From Bryobacterales bacterium (GTDB lineage: Bacteria > Acidobacteriota > Terriglobia > Bryobacterales > Bryobacteraceae), in contig PLFE01000087.1 in NCBI GenBank assembly GCA_003136675.1, forward strand, positions 14,010 through 47,053: a stretch of 33,044 bases of DNA, written 5' to 3'. Below are positions 1 to 7,319 of the stretch, piece by piece. The position numbers were made by a program, and so were the translations under genes. Position 1 is the stretch's first letter, and each line of letters begins with the position of its first letter. The notes below the pieces were generated by a model, which had not been told where the DNA came from, ran no database searches, and was given only the letters and a program-made list of their open reading frames with translations.

Positions 1-431
1 ACGGTGATGACGGCTTTGGAATAGGTTTCGCCGGTGGCTTCTTCGGCCAGATGCTTCAGTTCGCGCAGGACCATAGCTCCCACTTCGGGCGGCGTGAAGA
101 TGCGTCCGCCGGCTGCGATGCGGACGACGGAATCAACAGCTTGATCGGTGGCGGCCACGAAGTTGAACCGCTCGGCTTCGACATCCTTGATGCCTTTGCC
201 CATCAGTCGCTTCGCGGAATAGATCGCGCGCTCCGGATGATGGAGCAGAATCGTGCGCGCGGCTTCCCCCGCGACGACGGTGTTGTCGCCGGTGACGGCC
301 ACGATGCTGGGTACGATTCCTGTCAGGATGCGAGGGCCAGCGGGCTCCATGACAGCGGCCAGGCTGTTGGTGGTGCCGAGATCGATACCGAGGATGCTTT
401 CTTCGGATTTTCCAAAGTCAATCTGAAACAT
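1..431 (-). CDS. hscA: HscA, Hsp70-type chaperone for Fe-S cluster transfer (N-terminal part, cut by window edge)
   Basis: This is a specialised Hsp70 that, with HscB, helps move the [2Fe-2S] cluster from IscU to acceptor proteins. The visible 143 residues are the start of the nucleotide-binding domain. They begin MFQIDFGKSEESILG and carry the Hsp70 phosphate-1 signature IDLGTTNSL at about residues 16-24. Later stretches read AIYSAKRLMGKGIKD and LKHLAEEATGETYSKAVITV, both typical of the family. The C-terminal three quarters lie beyond base 1. The start codon at 429-431 lies just inside the hscB stop (hscB ends at 418), so the two genes overlap by 14 bases and are probably translationally coupled. 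The IscU in this operon keeps the LPPVK peptide known to bind HscA, which supports the HscA call over a general DnaK. Confidence 0.95.
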   Translation of the reverse strand, partial: MFQIDFGKSEESILGIDLGTTNSLAAVMEPAGPRILTGIVPSIVAVTGDNTVVAGEAARTILLHHPERAIYSAKRLMGKGIKDVEAERFNFVAATDQAVDSVVRIAAGGRIFTPPEVGAMVLRELKHLAEEATGETYSKAVIT

Positions 432-1011
432 GGGATTCGAGTGCCTTTTCGGTTTCCCGCAAGAGATTCGAGATGTACTTCCGGTGATTCAAACGAGCGC
501 GAAGACGGTCGAGCAATTCGGGGTTCTGCGTGCTGTCCCAGGCGCTGAAATCGCTTTCGAGACCATGATCCGTTTCGGCGAGCATTTGCTGAAAGCTTTT
601 GTGGGATTGACGAAGCTGCGGGATGGCTTCCCGGTCTCCCATTTTGACTTCTTCAAGCGCCATATTGAGCTCAAAGACTTCTTCGAGCAGTTCGGGCGGA
701 ACGTATTTGGAATCCGCAGGCACGAGGCCCCTGAGAGACAGCAGATATTCCGCGCGCGCAACAGGATCGCGCAGCACGCGATAGGCGTCGTTGAGCAGAG
801 CCGAAGCATCGAGGGCGCGTTGTTGTTCTTCCGGCGCGGCGCGAGCGAAACGATCGGGATGCAGGGTGCGGCTCAGCCGGTAGAACCGGGCTTCCAGGTC
901 CTTGCGGTCGATCGAGAGCTGTTCCGGGAGTTCCAGCGCCGCGAAGTAGCTAACCTGAGAAGCTGGTTCCACAACCGCAGCTCTTGGATGCATTCGGATT
1001 TTCAAAAACAA
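418..1011 (-). CDS. hscB: HscB, J-domain co-chaperone of HscA
   Basis: HscB delivers IscU to HscA and stimulates its ATPase. The 197-residue product has an N-terminal J domain (about residues 20-95) with the HPD tripeptide in SRTLHPDRFARAAPEEQ and the helix ALLNDAYRVLRDPVARAEYLL. This is followed by the HscB C-terminal three-helix region (PPELLEEVFELNMALEEV, then a long Arg/Glu-rich helix), the part that contacts IscU in the family. The length fits (about 170-210 residues). The longest start at 1011 would overlap iscA by 62 bases. A GTG at 970-972 would begin MEPASQVSYFAALEL and cut the overlap to about 23 bases, so the true start is unsettled. It lies between iscA and hscA in the usual isc gene order. 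Confidence 0.95.
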   Translation of the reverse strand: MFLKIRMHPRAAVVEPASQVSYFAALELPEQLSIDRKDLEARFYRLSRTLHPDRFARAAPEEQQRALDASALLNDAYRVLRDPVARAEYLLSLRGLVPADSKYVPPELLEEVFELNMALEEVKMGDREAIPQLRQSHKSFQQMLAETDHGLESDFSAWDSTQNPELLDRLRARLNHRKYISNLLRETEKALESHVSD

Positions 1012-1300
1012 ACCCGGATTGCATCAGGCTTTCCTTGTAATCGAGAGTGAGGCCGCGAAGATAGATCAGGCTTTTCGGGTCGATGAAGATCTTGATGCCA
1101 TCGAAATCGAAGATGTTATCGCGCTCGCGCGGCTTGGTTTCAAACTTGAACTGGTAACTCAAGCCGGAACAGCCGCCGCCCAGGATTCCCAGGCGGAGAC
1201 CTCCAAAAACCCCTTCGCGCTCGAAGGTCTGGCGGATCTTCTCGATCGCCTTGGGCGTCACCTGAACGGTAGCCTTCGGCGTAACATCCGTGGCAGTCAT
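950..1300 (-). CDS. iscA: IscA, A-type Fe-S carrier protein
   Basis: This A-type carrier of 116 residues holds iron or a cluster and passes it to target enzymes. The three conserved cysteines are present: C44 in GILGGGCSGLSY, and C108 and C110 in the C-terminal SCGCGTSF. The N-terminus (MTATDVTPKATVQVTP) is followed by the family pattern AIEKIRQTFEREG. The ATG shares one base with the iscU stop (TAATG at 1298-1302), so translation is probably coupled to iscU. A related A-type protein such as ErpA is possible by sequence alone, but the position inside the isc operon favours IscA. Confidence 0.95.
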   Translation of the reverse strand: MTATDVTPKATVQVTPKAIEKIRQTFEREGVFGGLRLGILGGGCSGLSYQFKFETKPRERDNIFDFDGIKIFIDPKSLIYLRGLTLDYKESLMQSGFVFENPNASKSCGCGTSFSG

Positions 1301-1716
1301 TATGCGACGGCCGGCTCGAGCGCCGGCTTATGAGCGGCCTGCTTCTGCTTGTAATCCGAGATGGCGGCCTTGATGGCGTCTTCGGCCAGCACGGAGCAAT
1401 GGATCTTCACAGGCGGCAGGCTAAGCTCATTGACGATGACGGTGTTCTGGATGGCCAGGGCTTCATCCACCGTTTTGCCCTTCAGCATTTCGGTGGCGAG
1501 TGACGAACTGGCAATCGCGCTGCCGCAGCCGAAGGTCTTGAACTTGGCATCTTCAATGAGACCGGTCTGCTCATTCACCTTGATCTGCAGCTTCATGACG
1601 TCGCCACACTCCGGCGCGCCAACCATTCCGGTGCCGACATTGGGATCTTTCTTGTCGAGAGATCCGACGTTGCGAGGGTTGTTGTAGTGATCGAGAACTT
1701 TATCGGAATACGCCAT
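1300..1716 (-). CDS. iscU: IscU, Fe-S cluster assembly scaffold
   Basis: IscU is the scaffold on which IscS sulfur and iron are built into a [2Fe-2S] cluster. All ligand residues are visible in the 138-residue product: C37 and D39 in GAPECGDV, C64 in FKTFGCGSAIASSS, and H106-C107 in KIHCSVLAEDAI. The motif LPPVK (residues 100-104) is the known HscA recognition peptide, so the scaffold matches the hscBA genes downstream. The C-terminal tail (QAAHKPALEPAVA) is a little longer than in E. coli. It starts 33 bases after iscS ends and overlaps iscA by one base. Confidence 0.97.
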   Translation of the reverse strand: MAYSDKVLDHYNNPRNVGSLDKKDPNVGTGMVGAPECGDVMKLQIKVNEQTGLIEDAKFKTFGCGSAIASSSLATEMLKGKTVDEALAIQNTVIVNELSLPPVKIHCSVLAEDAIKAAISDYKQKQAAHKPALEPAVA

Positions 1717-1749
1717 TCTGTTTGTTCCTTCCCTTTTACTGAGATTGAG

Positions 1750-2964
1750 TTAGTGCGCGGCCCACTGAACCTTGGAGAGATCGACGCCTTCCTTGGCCAT
1801 TTCATAAAGAGGCGACAGTTCACGCAGCTTGCGAACGACATCGATGACTTTCGCCGCCGCGTAATCCACTTCCTCTTCCGTGTTGAAGCGGCCCAGGCCG
1901 AAACGAATGGAGGAGTGCGCGATGTCGTCACCCGCGCCCAGCGCCTTCAAAACGTAGCTGGGTTCCAGCGTCGCCGAAGTGCAGGCGGACCCGGAGGACA
2001 CCGCGATATCGTTAATACCCATCAGCAGCGATTCGCCCTCCACATAGGCGAAGCTGATGTTCAGATTGTTCGGGAGATGATGCTCCATGGTGCCGTTGAT
2101 ATAGACTTCATCGAGCTCCGCTTCGAGCTTGTTCCTGAGTTTGTCGCGAAGATATCCGAGCCGTTTGGCCTCTTCCGCCATTTCCTTCTGAGCGATGGCG
2201 CAGGCTTCGCCGAGGCCGACAATGCCGGGAACGTTGAGAGTGCCGGAGCGCATACCGCGCTCATGGCCGCCTCCATCCATCTGCGAAGTGATTTGAACCC
2301 GCGGGTTGCGGCGGCGGACATAGAGCGCGCCCACACCCTTCGGTCCATAGATCTTGTGGCCGGTCAGCGAGAGGATATCGATATTGTCCGCAATCACGTT
2401 CACCGGAACCTTGCCGACCGCCTGAACGGCATCGGTGTGGAACAGGACGCCGCGTTCCTTGCACATCCTGCCGATTTCGGCGATGGGCTGAATGACGCCG
2501 ATCTCGTTGTTGGCGTACATGATGGTCACAAGGATGGTCTTATCCGTGAAGGCTGCCTTCAGCATCTCGAGATCGATGAGACCGTTCTGTTGCAGCGGCA
2601 GGTACGTGACGCGATAGCCGCGCTTTTCAAGGTGTTTGCAGGTATCGAGAACAGCCTTATGCTCCGTGGCGGCGGTGATGATGTGGTTTCCGCGCTCAGC
2701 ATACATCTCCGCCACGCCCTTAATGGCGAGGTTGTTGGATTCCGTTGCGCCGCTGGTGAAGATGATCTCCTTGGGAGAAGCGCCAATGAGAGACGCGATC
2801 TGCTTCCGCGCGTTCTCGACAGCGACTTCCGATTCCCAACCGAAGCTGTGATTGCGGCTGGCCGCGTTGCCGAACTTCTCAGTGAAGTAGGGCAGCATGG
2901 CATCGAGGACCCGGGGGTCCATCGGGGTGGTTGCGTGATTATCGAGGTAGATAGGTGTTTTCAT
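1750..2964 (-). CDS. iscS: IscS, cysteine desulfurase (PLP enzyme)
   Basis: IscS takes sulfur from L-cysteine as an enzyme persulfide and gives it to IscU and other acceptors. The 404-residue length matches the IscS/NifS group I enzymes. The PLP lysine is K204 in [12 protein letters not shown], and the persulfide cysteine is C328 in [13 protein letters not shown], the flexible active-site loop that marks IscS rather than SufS. The N-terminus [14 protein letters not shown] and the PLP-binding region [14 protein letters not shown] are also canonical. It begins 15 bases after iscR ends, in one transcription unit. Confidence 0.97.
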   Translation of the reverse strand: MKTPIYLDNHATTPMDPRVLDAMLPYFTEKFGNAASRNHSFGWESEVAVENARKQIASLIGASPKEIIFTSGATESNNLAIKGVAEMYAERGNHIITAATEHKAVLDTCKHLEKRGYRVTYLPLQQNGLIDLEMLKAAFTDKTILVTIMYANNEIGVIQPIAEIGRMCKERGVLFHTDAVQAVGKVPVNVIADNIDILSLTGHKIYGPKGVGALYVRRRNPRVQITSQMDGGGHERGMRSGTLNVPGIVGLGEACAIAQKEMAEEAKRLGYLRDKLRNKLEAELDEVYINGTMEHHLPNNLNISFAYVEGESLLMGINDIAVSSGSACTSATLEPSYVLKALGAGDDIAHSSIRFGLGRFNTEEEVDYAAAKVIDVVRKLRELSPLYEMAKEGVDLSKVQWAAH

Positions 2965-2979
2965 TTCGAGCTTAATTCC

Positions 2980-3465
2980 TCAGAGGACATGCAAGGACTG
3001 CAACCCCGCACCCAAAGGAGATGCGAGCGGCGCAGCGGGTGATTCGTTTTTCCTGGAAGGGCTGCCGTCCCGGGCCAGATCGGCGATGGTCATTTTGGCC
3101 AGCAGATTCAGGATGGCTTCCTGAACGTGGCGCAAAGGTTCGCGGACGGTGCAGCGATCAGACTGATCGCAGGCGCCGTGTTCGGTGAAACAATTCGTGA
3201 GGATGGCGAGTCCATCGATGCACTGGATGACTTCGAGCGCGGTGATGGATTGCGGATCGCGAGCGAGACGGTAACCGCCATTGGTCCCAGCCACCGAAAT
3301 CGCGAGACGCCCTTTCGTTAAAGATTGCAGAACTTTCGCGAGCAGCGGCAGCGGAATCCCATATGCATCCGAGATTTCTTTGGCGCTGGCGGTGCCTCGC
3401 GGCGAGACGGCAATGTGACGCAGCGAGATGAGTCCGTAGTCGGTCTTCTTCGTTAGCTTCAGCAT
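2980..3465 (-). CDS. iscR: IscR, Rrf2-family [2Fe-2S] transcriptional regulator of the isc operon
   Basis: IscR senses Fe-S supply and in its cluster-bound form represses its own operon. The 161-residue product has the Rrf2 winged helix (MLKLTKKTDYGLISLRHIA, then the recognition region PLPLLAKVLQSLTKGRL and the wing GTNGGYRLARDP). The cluster cysteines are C92, C99 and C105, a spacing of C-x6-C-x5-C, close to the C-x5-C-x5-C of E. coli IscR. The C-terminal tail after about residue 125 is variable. It is first in the operon. AAGGACG lies just upstream of the ATG as a possible ribosome-binding site. Confidence 0.92.
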   Translation of the reverse strand: MLKLTKKTDYGLISLRHIAVSPRGTASAKEISDAYGIPLPLLAKVLQSLTKGRLAISVAGTNGGYRLARDPQSITALEVIQCIDGLAILTNCFTEHGACDQSDRCTVREPLRHVQEAILNLLAKMTIADLARDGSPSRKNESPAAPLASPLGAGLQSLHVL

Positions 3466-3520
3466 TGCGTCCTTGCGGAGCGAGCGGTTCGGAGAATCCG
3501 GACCTCTTCAGTCTCATATC

Positions 3521-3551
3521 AGTGTAGCAGGTTGCCGAGGGGTGGCGTCAA
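3521..3551 (-). promoter_or_regulatory. Candidate promoter of the isc operon
   Basis: Reading leftward, TTGACG (3546-3551) and TACACT (3521-3526) resemble -35 and -10 boxes. The 19-base spacer is longer than ideal. It lies about 55 bases before the iscR start. The -35 box overlaps the stop codon of the NTF2-like gene scrap. No clear IscR operator was recognised by eye. Confidence 0.35.
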
Positions 3552-3667
3552 GGCCGGATTTCAGCCGTTACGTCGCGGTCTTGCACGGTGTCCGTGTACT
3601 GCTGGAAGCCGGCGATTTTACCGTCTTTGAACTTGAAGACCTGCGCGAGCAACCAGCGAGCGTCACG
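3548..3667 (-). pseudogene. C-terminal scrap of an NTF2-like/SnoaL-type protein
   Basis: Read leftward from 3667, this frame gives about 39 residues ending in a stop at 3548-3550. They include QVFKFKDGKIAGFQQYTDT, which matches the last beta strands of SnoaL/NTF2-like proteins, where 'F+DGKI...YTDT' is a hallmark. A stop codon (3668-3670) lies immediately upstream in the same frame and no start is present, so about 90 N-terminal residues are missing. This is a truncated remnant behind iscR. The assignment rests on motif recognition only. Confidence 0.6.
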
Positions 3668-3775
3668 CTAAAACTCATAAATTCCTAATCAACTCATCAC
3701 CCAATTCCCGATTCAGTTGCGTAAGCTTGCAGTGTTGGGGAAAGAACCAACAGTGGAAAGTTGAGGAAAACGCCA

Positions 3776-3997
3776 ATGCCTTTAATTCAGGTCAAACTGA
3801 TTGAGGAAGTCTTCACACCGGCACAGAAGAAAGAAATGATCACAAAGCTCACAGACGCGATGGTTGCCATCGAGGGCGAGAACATGCGCTCAGTCACATG
3901 GGTAGTCATCGAGGATGTTCGCAGCGGTGAATGGGGAATCGGCGGCCAGGCGCTGACAACCGAAGCGGTTCGTGCACTCGCCGCGGGAAAAACTTAA
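3776..3997 (+). CDS. 4-oxalocrotonate tautomerase family protein
   Basis: Small tautomerases of this family use an N-terminal proline, exposed once Met is removed, as general base. The product from 3776 is 73 residues, a little longer than the classic 62-residue 4-OT. It starts MPLIQVKLIEEVFTPAQK, so Pro is residue 2. It continues with the family helix KKEMITKLTDAMVAIEG and the strand SVTWVVIEDVRSGEWGIGG. An in-frame ATG five codons upstream exists, but it would bury the catalytic proline. TTGAGGA sits a suitable distance before 3776. The substrate is unknown. The next gene is a large AAA-type regulator on the same strand. Confidence 0.88.
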   Translation: MPLIQVKLIEEVFTPAQKKEMITKLTDAMVAIEGENMRSVTWVVIEDVRSGEWGIGGQALTTEAVRALAAGKT

Positions 3998-4022
3998 ATG
4001 CTTCCTATTAAATGCTTCCTAT
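3994..4022. repeat. 14-base tandem duplication at the tautomerase stop codon
   Basis: The unit TTAAATGCTTCCTA occurs twice back to back (3994-4007 and 4008-4021), with one further matching base. The tautomerase stop codon TAA (3995-3997) is inside the first copy. It is one of several 14-15 base tandem duplications in this window. Confidence 0.9.
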
Positions 4023-4027
4023 AGGAT

Positions 4028-4047
4028 GGAGGCGTCGCCCCGCCTCC
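4028..4047. other. GC-rich hairpin between tautomerase and AAA regulator
   Basis: GGAGGCG (4028-4034) and CGCCTCC (4041-4047) form a perfect seven-base stem with a six-base loop. No T-run follows, so it is not a standard intrinsic terminator. It lies 30 bases before the start of the AAA regulator and could mark its leader or slow read-through from the tautomerase. Confidence 0.5.
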
Positions 4048-4076
4048 ACCTGAAATGATCCAACCGCGGGGTTGAT

Positions 4077-6050
4077 ATGATCTCTTTGAAGCCTCCTATG
4101 CCACGAGTTCGGGATCTGCTGGATCGGCAGGTAGCCGGAAGTTTCGTCGGCCGGGACGAAGAGCTTCGCTCGCTCCGCGAAATTTTGGTCGATGGCGGAC
4201 CGGTTGTGGTCCACTTGCATGGGATCGCGGGAATTGGAAAGTCGCGGCTCCTTGGCGCGTTTGCCCAGGTCGCGCGTGCGGAAGGTGCAACCGTAGTGCG
4301 GTTGGACTGTCGCGGCGTTGAACCAACTGAAGCCGGATTGCTCACGGAACTGGCCACGGCGAGCGGCGGGGCGCTCGGCTCGGCGGAGGAAGTCGCCGGG
4401 CGTCTTGGCCGTGTTGGTGACAAAGTCATCGTTGCCCTGGATACCTATGAGGTGTTCCGGTTAATGGACACATGGCTTCGCCAGATATTCCTGCCCATAC
4501 TGCCTGACAATGTGAGATTTGTTCTCTGCGGACGGGAACCGGCCGTAACGGCGTGGTTTTCCGATCCCGGATGGCAGGGCCTATTCAGAAGTATCCATTT
4601 GGAATCGCTGGAACAGCGGGATGCGGCAGCGTTGCTGTCGCGCGCGGGAATTGCGGTCAAGGATGCAAAATACTTGGCGGGAATCTGTCACGGTCACCCA
4701 TTGGCCCTGACTCTGGCGGCTTCCATGCGGCGAACTGAGCCCATGGCCCTGAGGCTGGGTATGCCGCAGAGGGTGGTCGAGGAGCTTTCCCGTCTCTTCC
4801 TGGCTGACATCACCGCCCCCCAAACACGACGGGCACTGGAGGCGGCGTCGGTGGTGCGTCGCGTGACATTACCGATTCTGAGCGCCATGCTCCCGGACGC
4901 GTCGCCACAAGACGCACAGGAACGGATTCGGACGCTCCCCTTCGTGCAACCAGACCGGGACGGGCTCCATATACATGACGCTGTCCGTGAAGCCATTGCG
5001 GCAAAATTGCGAGCCGATAATCCGCAGCAATATCGTGCGTACCGGCGGTTCGCCTACCGGTCTTTCATGACGGAGCTGAGCAGGGCTCCCGCGTCGGATC
5101 TGTGGCGCTACACCGCGGATCTGCTCTATCTCCTTGAGAACCCGGTGGTGCGGGAGGCGTTTTTCCCGAGCGGCGCTCAGGAATTCGCGGTGGGGCCGGC
5201 GCGAGCCGAAGATGAGCAGGCGGTCCTCGGCATCATCGCGCGGCATGAGAGTGTCGTGACCGCGAGTTATCTGAAGAGATGGTGGACAGAGGCCCGGGGA
5301 ACGTTTTCCGTGGCGCGGGACCAGAAGGACGAGGTTGCGGGTTTCTACTGCGTCTTCGATCCCGTACATGTTCCTGGACGGCTTTGCCGTGAGGATCGGG
5401 TCACTCGCCTGTGGCTGGACCATCTGGATCGACATCCGATGCCGCGTGATCAGCACGCCTTATTCCTACGGCGCTGGCTATCAGCCCGCGATGGAGAGGG
5501 TCCATCCGCCGTTCAGGCGGCTTGCTGGGTCGACGTCAAGCGCAAATACCTCGAACTTCGTCCGAGCCTGCGGCGCGTCTATCTGGTTCTGAACGATCTA
5601 GAACCTTATGCGGCGGCGGCGCATAATCTGGGGTTTCGGGTGCTCACCGAAGCTGGTGGCGATTGCTGCCACTCGGCGATGCTGGATTTCGGGCCTTCCT
5701 CCGTGGATGGCTGGCTAGCCCGGTTGGTGGCCGCGGAACTCGGCGTGGAGGAGGACGATCTGCTCGACTGCGCCGCGCGGGAACTGGTGTTGAGTGGCCG
5801 GCGCGTCGGCTTGACCAAACTCGAGTTCGGCGTAATGGAATACCTCAAGAGGCGCGCTGGTGAGGCAGTCCCGCGCAATTCATTATTGGCCCACGTCTGG
5901 GAGCAGAGCTACGACGGCGGAGGAAATGTGGTGGATGTCGTGATTCGCGCGCTCAGGAAGAAACTAGGCGAAAAGGCTGCCCTCATCGAAACCGTTCATG
6001 GTGTCGGCTACCGCCTGCGCCAAACGGAACATCAATCAGCCCCGCACTAA
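4077..6050 (+). CDS. AAA-type ATPase / GNAT-like / OmpR-type winged-helix regulator
   Basis: The 657-residue product appears to be a multidomain signal-responsive transcription factor. Residues 23-30 read FVGRDEEL, the usual lead-in to AAA_16/NB-ARC-like ATPases. The P-loop is HGIAGIGKSRL (about 48-58), and VIVALDTYEVF near 125-135 fits a Walker B strand. The stretch about 380-540 (VARDQKDEVAGFYCVFDP ... AAAAHNLGFRVL) resembles a GNAT acetyltransferase fold; this is a weak, fold-level inference. The last 90 residues are a Trans_reg_C winged helix (LTKLEFGVMEYLKRRAGEAV, then VVDVVIRALRKKLGE and TVHGVGYRL). In SARP/AfsR-type proteins the winged helix is N-terminal; here it is C-terminal. No receiver domain is present. 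The start may instead be the ATG at 4098. It ends four bases inside the convergent osmC-like gene. The target and ligand are unknown; the neighbours hint at reactive electrophile or peroxide stress. Confidence 0.8.
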   Translation: MISLKPPMPRVRDLLDRQVAGSFVGRDEELRSLREILVDGGPVVVHLHGIAGIGKSRLLGAFAQVARAEGATVVRLDCRGVEPTEAGLLTELATASGGALGSAEEVAGRLGRVGDKVIVALDTYEVFRLMDTWLRQIFLPILPDNVRFVLCGREPAVTAWFSDPGWQGLFRSIHLESLEQRDAAALLSRAGIAVKDAKYLAGICHGHPLALTLAASMRRTEPMALRLGMPQRVVEELSRLFLADITAPQTRRALEAASVVRRVTLPILSAMLPDASPQDAQERIRTLPFVQPDRDGLHIHDAVREAIAAKLRADNPQQYRAYRRFAYRSFMTELSRAPASDLWRYTADLLYLLENPVVREAFFPSGAQEFAVGPARAEDEQAVLGIIARHESVVTASYLKRWWTEARGTFSVARDQKDEVAGFYCVFDPVHVPGRLCREDRVTRLWLDHLDRHPMPRDQHALFLRRWLSARDGEGPSAVQAACWVDVKRKYLELRPSLRRVYLVLNDLEPYAAAAHNLGFRVLTEAGGDCCHSAMLDFGPSSVDGWLARLVAAELGVEEDDLLDCAARELVLSGRRVGLTKLEFGVMEYLKRRAGEAVPRNSLLAHVWEQSYDGGGNVVDVVIRALRKKLGEKAALIETVHGVGYRLRQTEHQSAPH

Positions 6051-6451
6051 GCAGGCCCCCACGCGAAAGAGATCGGAGCCTCAACATTCAGGATGTTGTG
6101 AACTGGACACCCATGAGCCGCAGCTTCCAGCCTTAGCTTTTGGTTTTCCGCAAGGTCAGCGGGGACGTGCACATGAACCGAGATCCTGGCGATTCTTCTG
6201 GGTGCATTCGCCATCACTTTCTCCACCTTCGCAGTCGCCCCGGTGATGTCGATCTCCATCGAACGAGCCAGAATCCCAATGGTAGTCAGGATGCAGCTCC
6301 CGAGTGAAACAGACAGCAGGTCACTTGGCGAGAAGCTCGCGCCATTGCCGTGATTCTCTCTTGGGGCGTTCGTCACGACAACGACGCCCGACTCGTGATG
6401 TTCGGCACTGCATCGCAAAGCACCCTCATAGTGCACTATGGTTTCGCTCAT
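6047..6451 (-). CDS. OsmC/Ohr family protein, probable thiol-dependent peroxidase
   Basis: OsmC/Ohr proteins reduce organic hydroperoxides with a pair of cysteines. The 134-residue product has C53 in SVSLGSCILTTIGI and C115 in AAAHGCPVHNIL, the two expected positions. The strand pattern MSETIVHYEGALRCSAEH is typical of the N-terminus. It belongs to the OsmC-like group rather than clearly to Ohr. It is convergent with the AAA regulator and overlaps its last four bases. Its promoter must lie in 6452-6781. Confidence 0.9.
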   Translation of the reverse strand: MSETIVHYEGALRCSAEHHESGVVVVTNAPRENHGNGASFSPSDLLSVSLGSCILTTIGILARSMEIDITGATAKVEKVMANAPRRIARISVHVHVPADLAENQKLRLEAAAHGCPVHNILNVEAPISFAWGPA

Positions 6452-6781
6452 TTGCCCGGTCCCTTCTGAATTCGTGCTTTCCCACCATCAGAACATTTGT
6501 CGGGCACGCACCGGTGATTTCCGTTCGGGGTAGAGACACGCTCGCCCGCCCGGAAATCGAAATGCCGGGAAACGAAGCCAGTTCCGTTGTTCTTGAAGCG
6601 ATCCGCCGCCGGAATGTCCCTTCCTCTGTCCTCATGAGACCACGCGGGGATTGGCTTGACGGGTGGGTTCGGGGGCAAGCAGTTGTGCCGATTGAGGCGA
6701 TTTCCTGGTTTTGCCGGGCAACGGCGCAGGCGGTGCGCTCGGATTTCCAGCGAGATCCCGTTAAACTGGTTGAGGATTAAC
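6452..6781. other. 330-base stretch without a convincing gene
   Basis: This stretch lies between the start of the osmC-like gene (minus) and the antitoxin gene (plus), so it should carry both promoters. A 72-codon frame from the ATG at 6562 to a TAA at 6778-6780 ends just before the antitoxin start, but its product matches nothing I recognise and I do not call it. GAGG six bases before 6782 is a good ribosome-binding site for the antitoxin. Confidence 0.5.
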
Positions 6782-7027
6782 ATGGACACGGTAGGCACCT
6801 CCGAAGCGAAAACACATTTAGCGGCTTTGCTGGACCGCGTCGCCAATGGAGAGAAGGTCACGATAACGCGGCACGGCGTTCCCGCCGCCATCCTGGTGTC
6901 GGTCTCAGAAGGCCGCGCGAAGCTGTCGCATCAGGAAATCGTCGAGGGCATGCGGTCGCTCCGCACGCGTGTCAAGCCCGGACCGACGAGCGTTAAGGAA
7001 ATGATCGAAGAAGGCCGCCGGTCTTGA
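6782..7027 (+). CDS. Phd/YefM-type antitoxin
   Basis: This 81-residue antitoxin would bind DNA with its N-terminal domain and mask a toxin with its tail. The sequence MDTVGTSEAKTHLAALLDRV and the turn NGEKVTITRHGVPAAILVSV are classic for the Phd fold. The tail (KPGPTSVKEMIEEGRRS) matches toxin-binding tails of VapB partners. GAGG lies six bases before the ATG. Its last codons overlap the start of the downstream PIN-type toxin remnant (TTG inside TTGA at 7024-7027). The antitoxin frame itself is intact although the toxin is not. Confidence 0.88.
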   Translation: MDTVGTSEAKTHLAALLDRVANGEKVTITRHGVPAAILVSVSEGRAKLSHQEIVEGMRSLRTRVKPGPTSVKEMIEEGRRS

Positions 7028-7305
7028 TTCAGGTTGTCGTCGATGCCGCGGTCGCACTCGCCTGGTGTTTCCCCGATGAATGGAGTGAATACGCCGACGG
7101 TATGGCGGTTTCGCTTGAGGGAAAGATCATCCAGGTGCCGGCGTTGGGAGCCTCGAAATCGCCAATGCCGTTCAGTCGGCGAGCGCAAGACGCGACTGAC
7201 GCCGCCTATCTGGACCTTTCGATCCGCACCGGCGCGGCGCTGGCGACGCTCGACGGAAAGTTGCAGACCGCTGCGGAGATTTCGGGAGTCGCACTTTTCA
7301 CGTAA
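7024..7305 (+). pseudogene. Broken VapC (PIN-domain) toxin: one-base deletion plus internal deletion
   Basis: The frame stays open for 93 codons, but typical VapC toxins have about 130-140. The start is good PIN sequence (IQVVVDAAVALAWCFPDE). After VPAL (about 7146) the frame reads GASKSPMPFSRRAQ, which is not PIN-like. The neighbouring frame there reads SLEIANAVQSASARR, the standard second PIN block carrying the catalytic Glu. Loss of one base, such as a T in an original TTGTGG, explains this. Around 7185-7200 the sequence then jumps to the last PIN block, DATDAAYLDLSIRTG and ALATLDGKLQTAAE, so roughly 40-50 central residues are missing. Of the PIN acidic residues, the catalytic Glu in LEIAN is lost from the frame. 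The product is unlikely to be an RNase. Confidence 0.82.
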
Positions 7306-7319
7306 TCCAGCCAGCCCCC

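Noticed and set aside
1687-3042. 451-codon open frame on the plus strand across iscS
   Set aside because: It is the antisense shadow of iscS, whose catalytic residues are all in place on the minus strand.
6562-6780. 72-codon open frame ending just before the Phd antitoxin
   Set aside because: No recognisable motif, no clear ribosome-binding site, and its composition is like the surrounding non-coding DNA.
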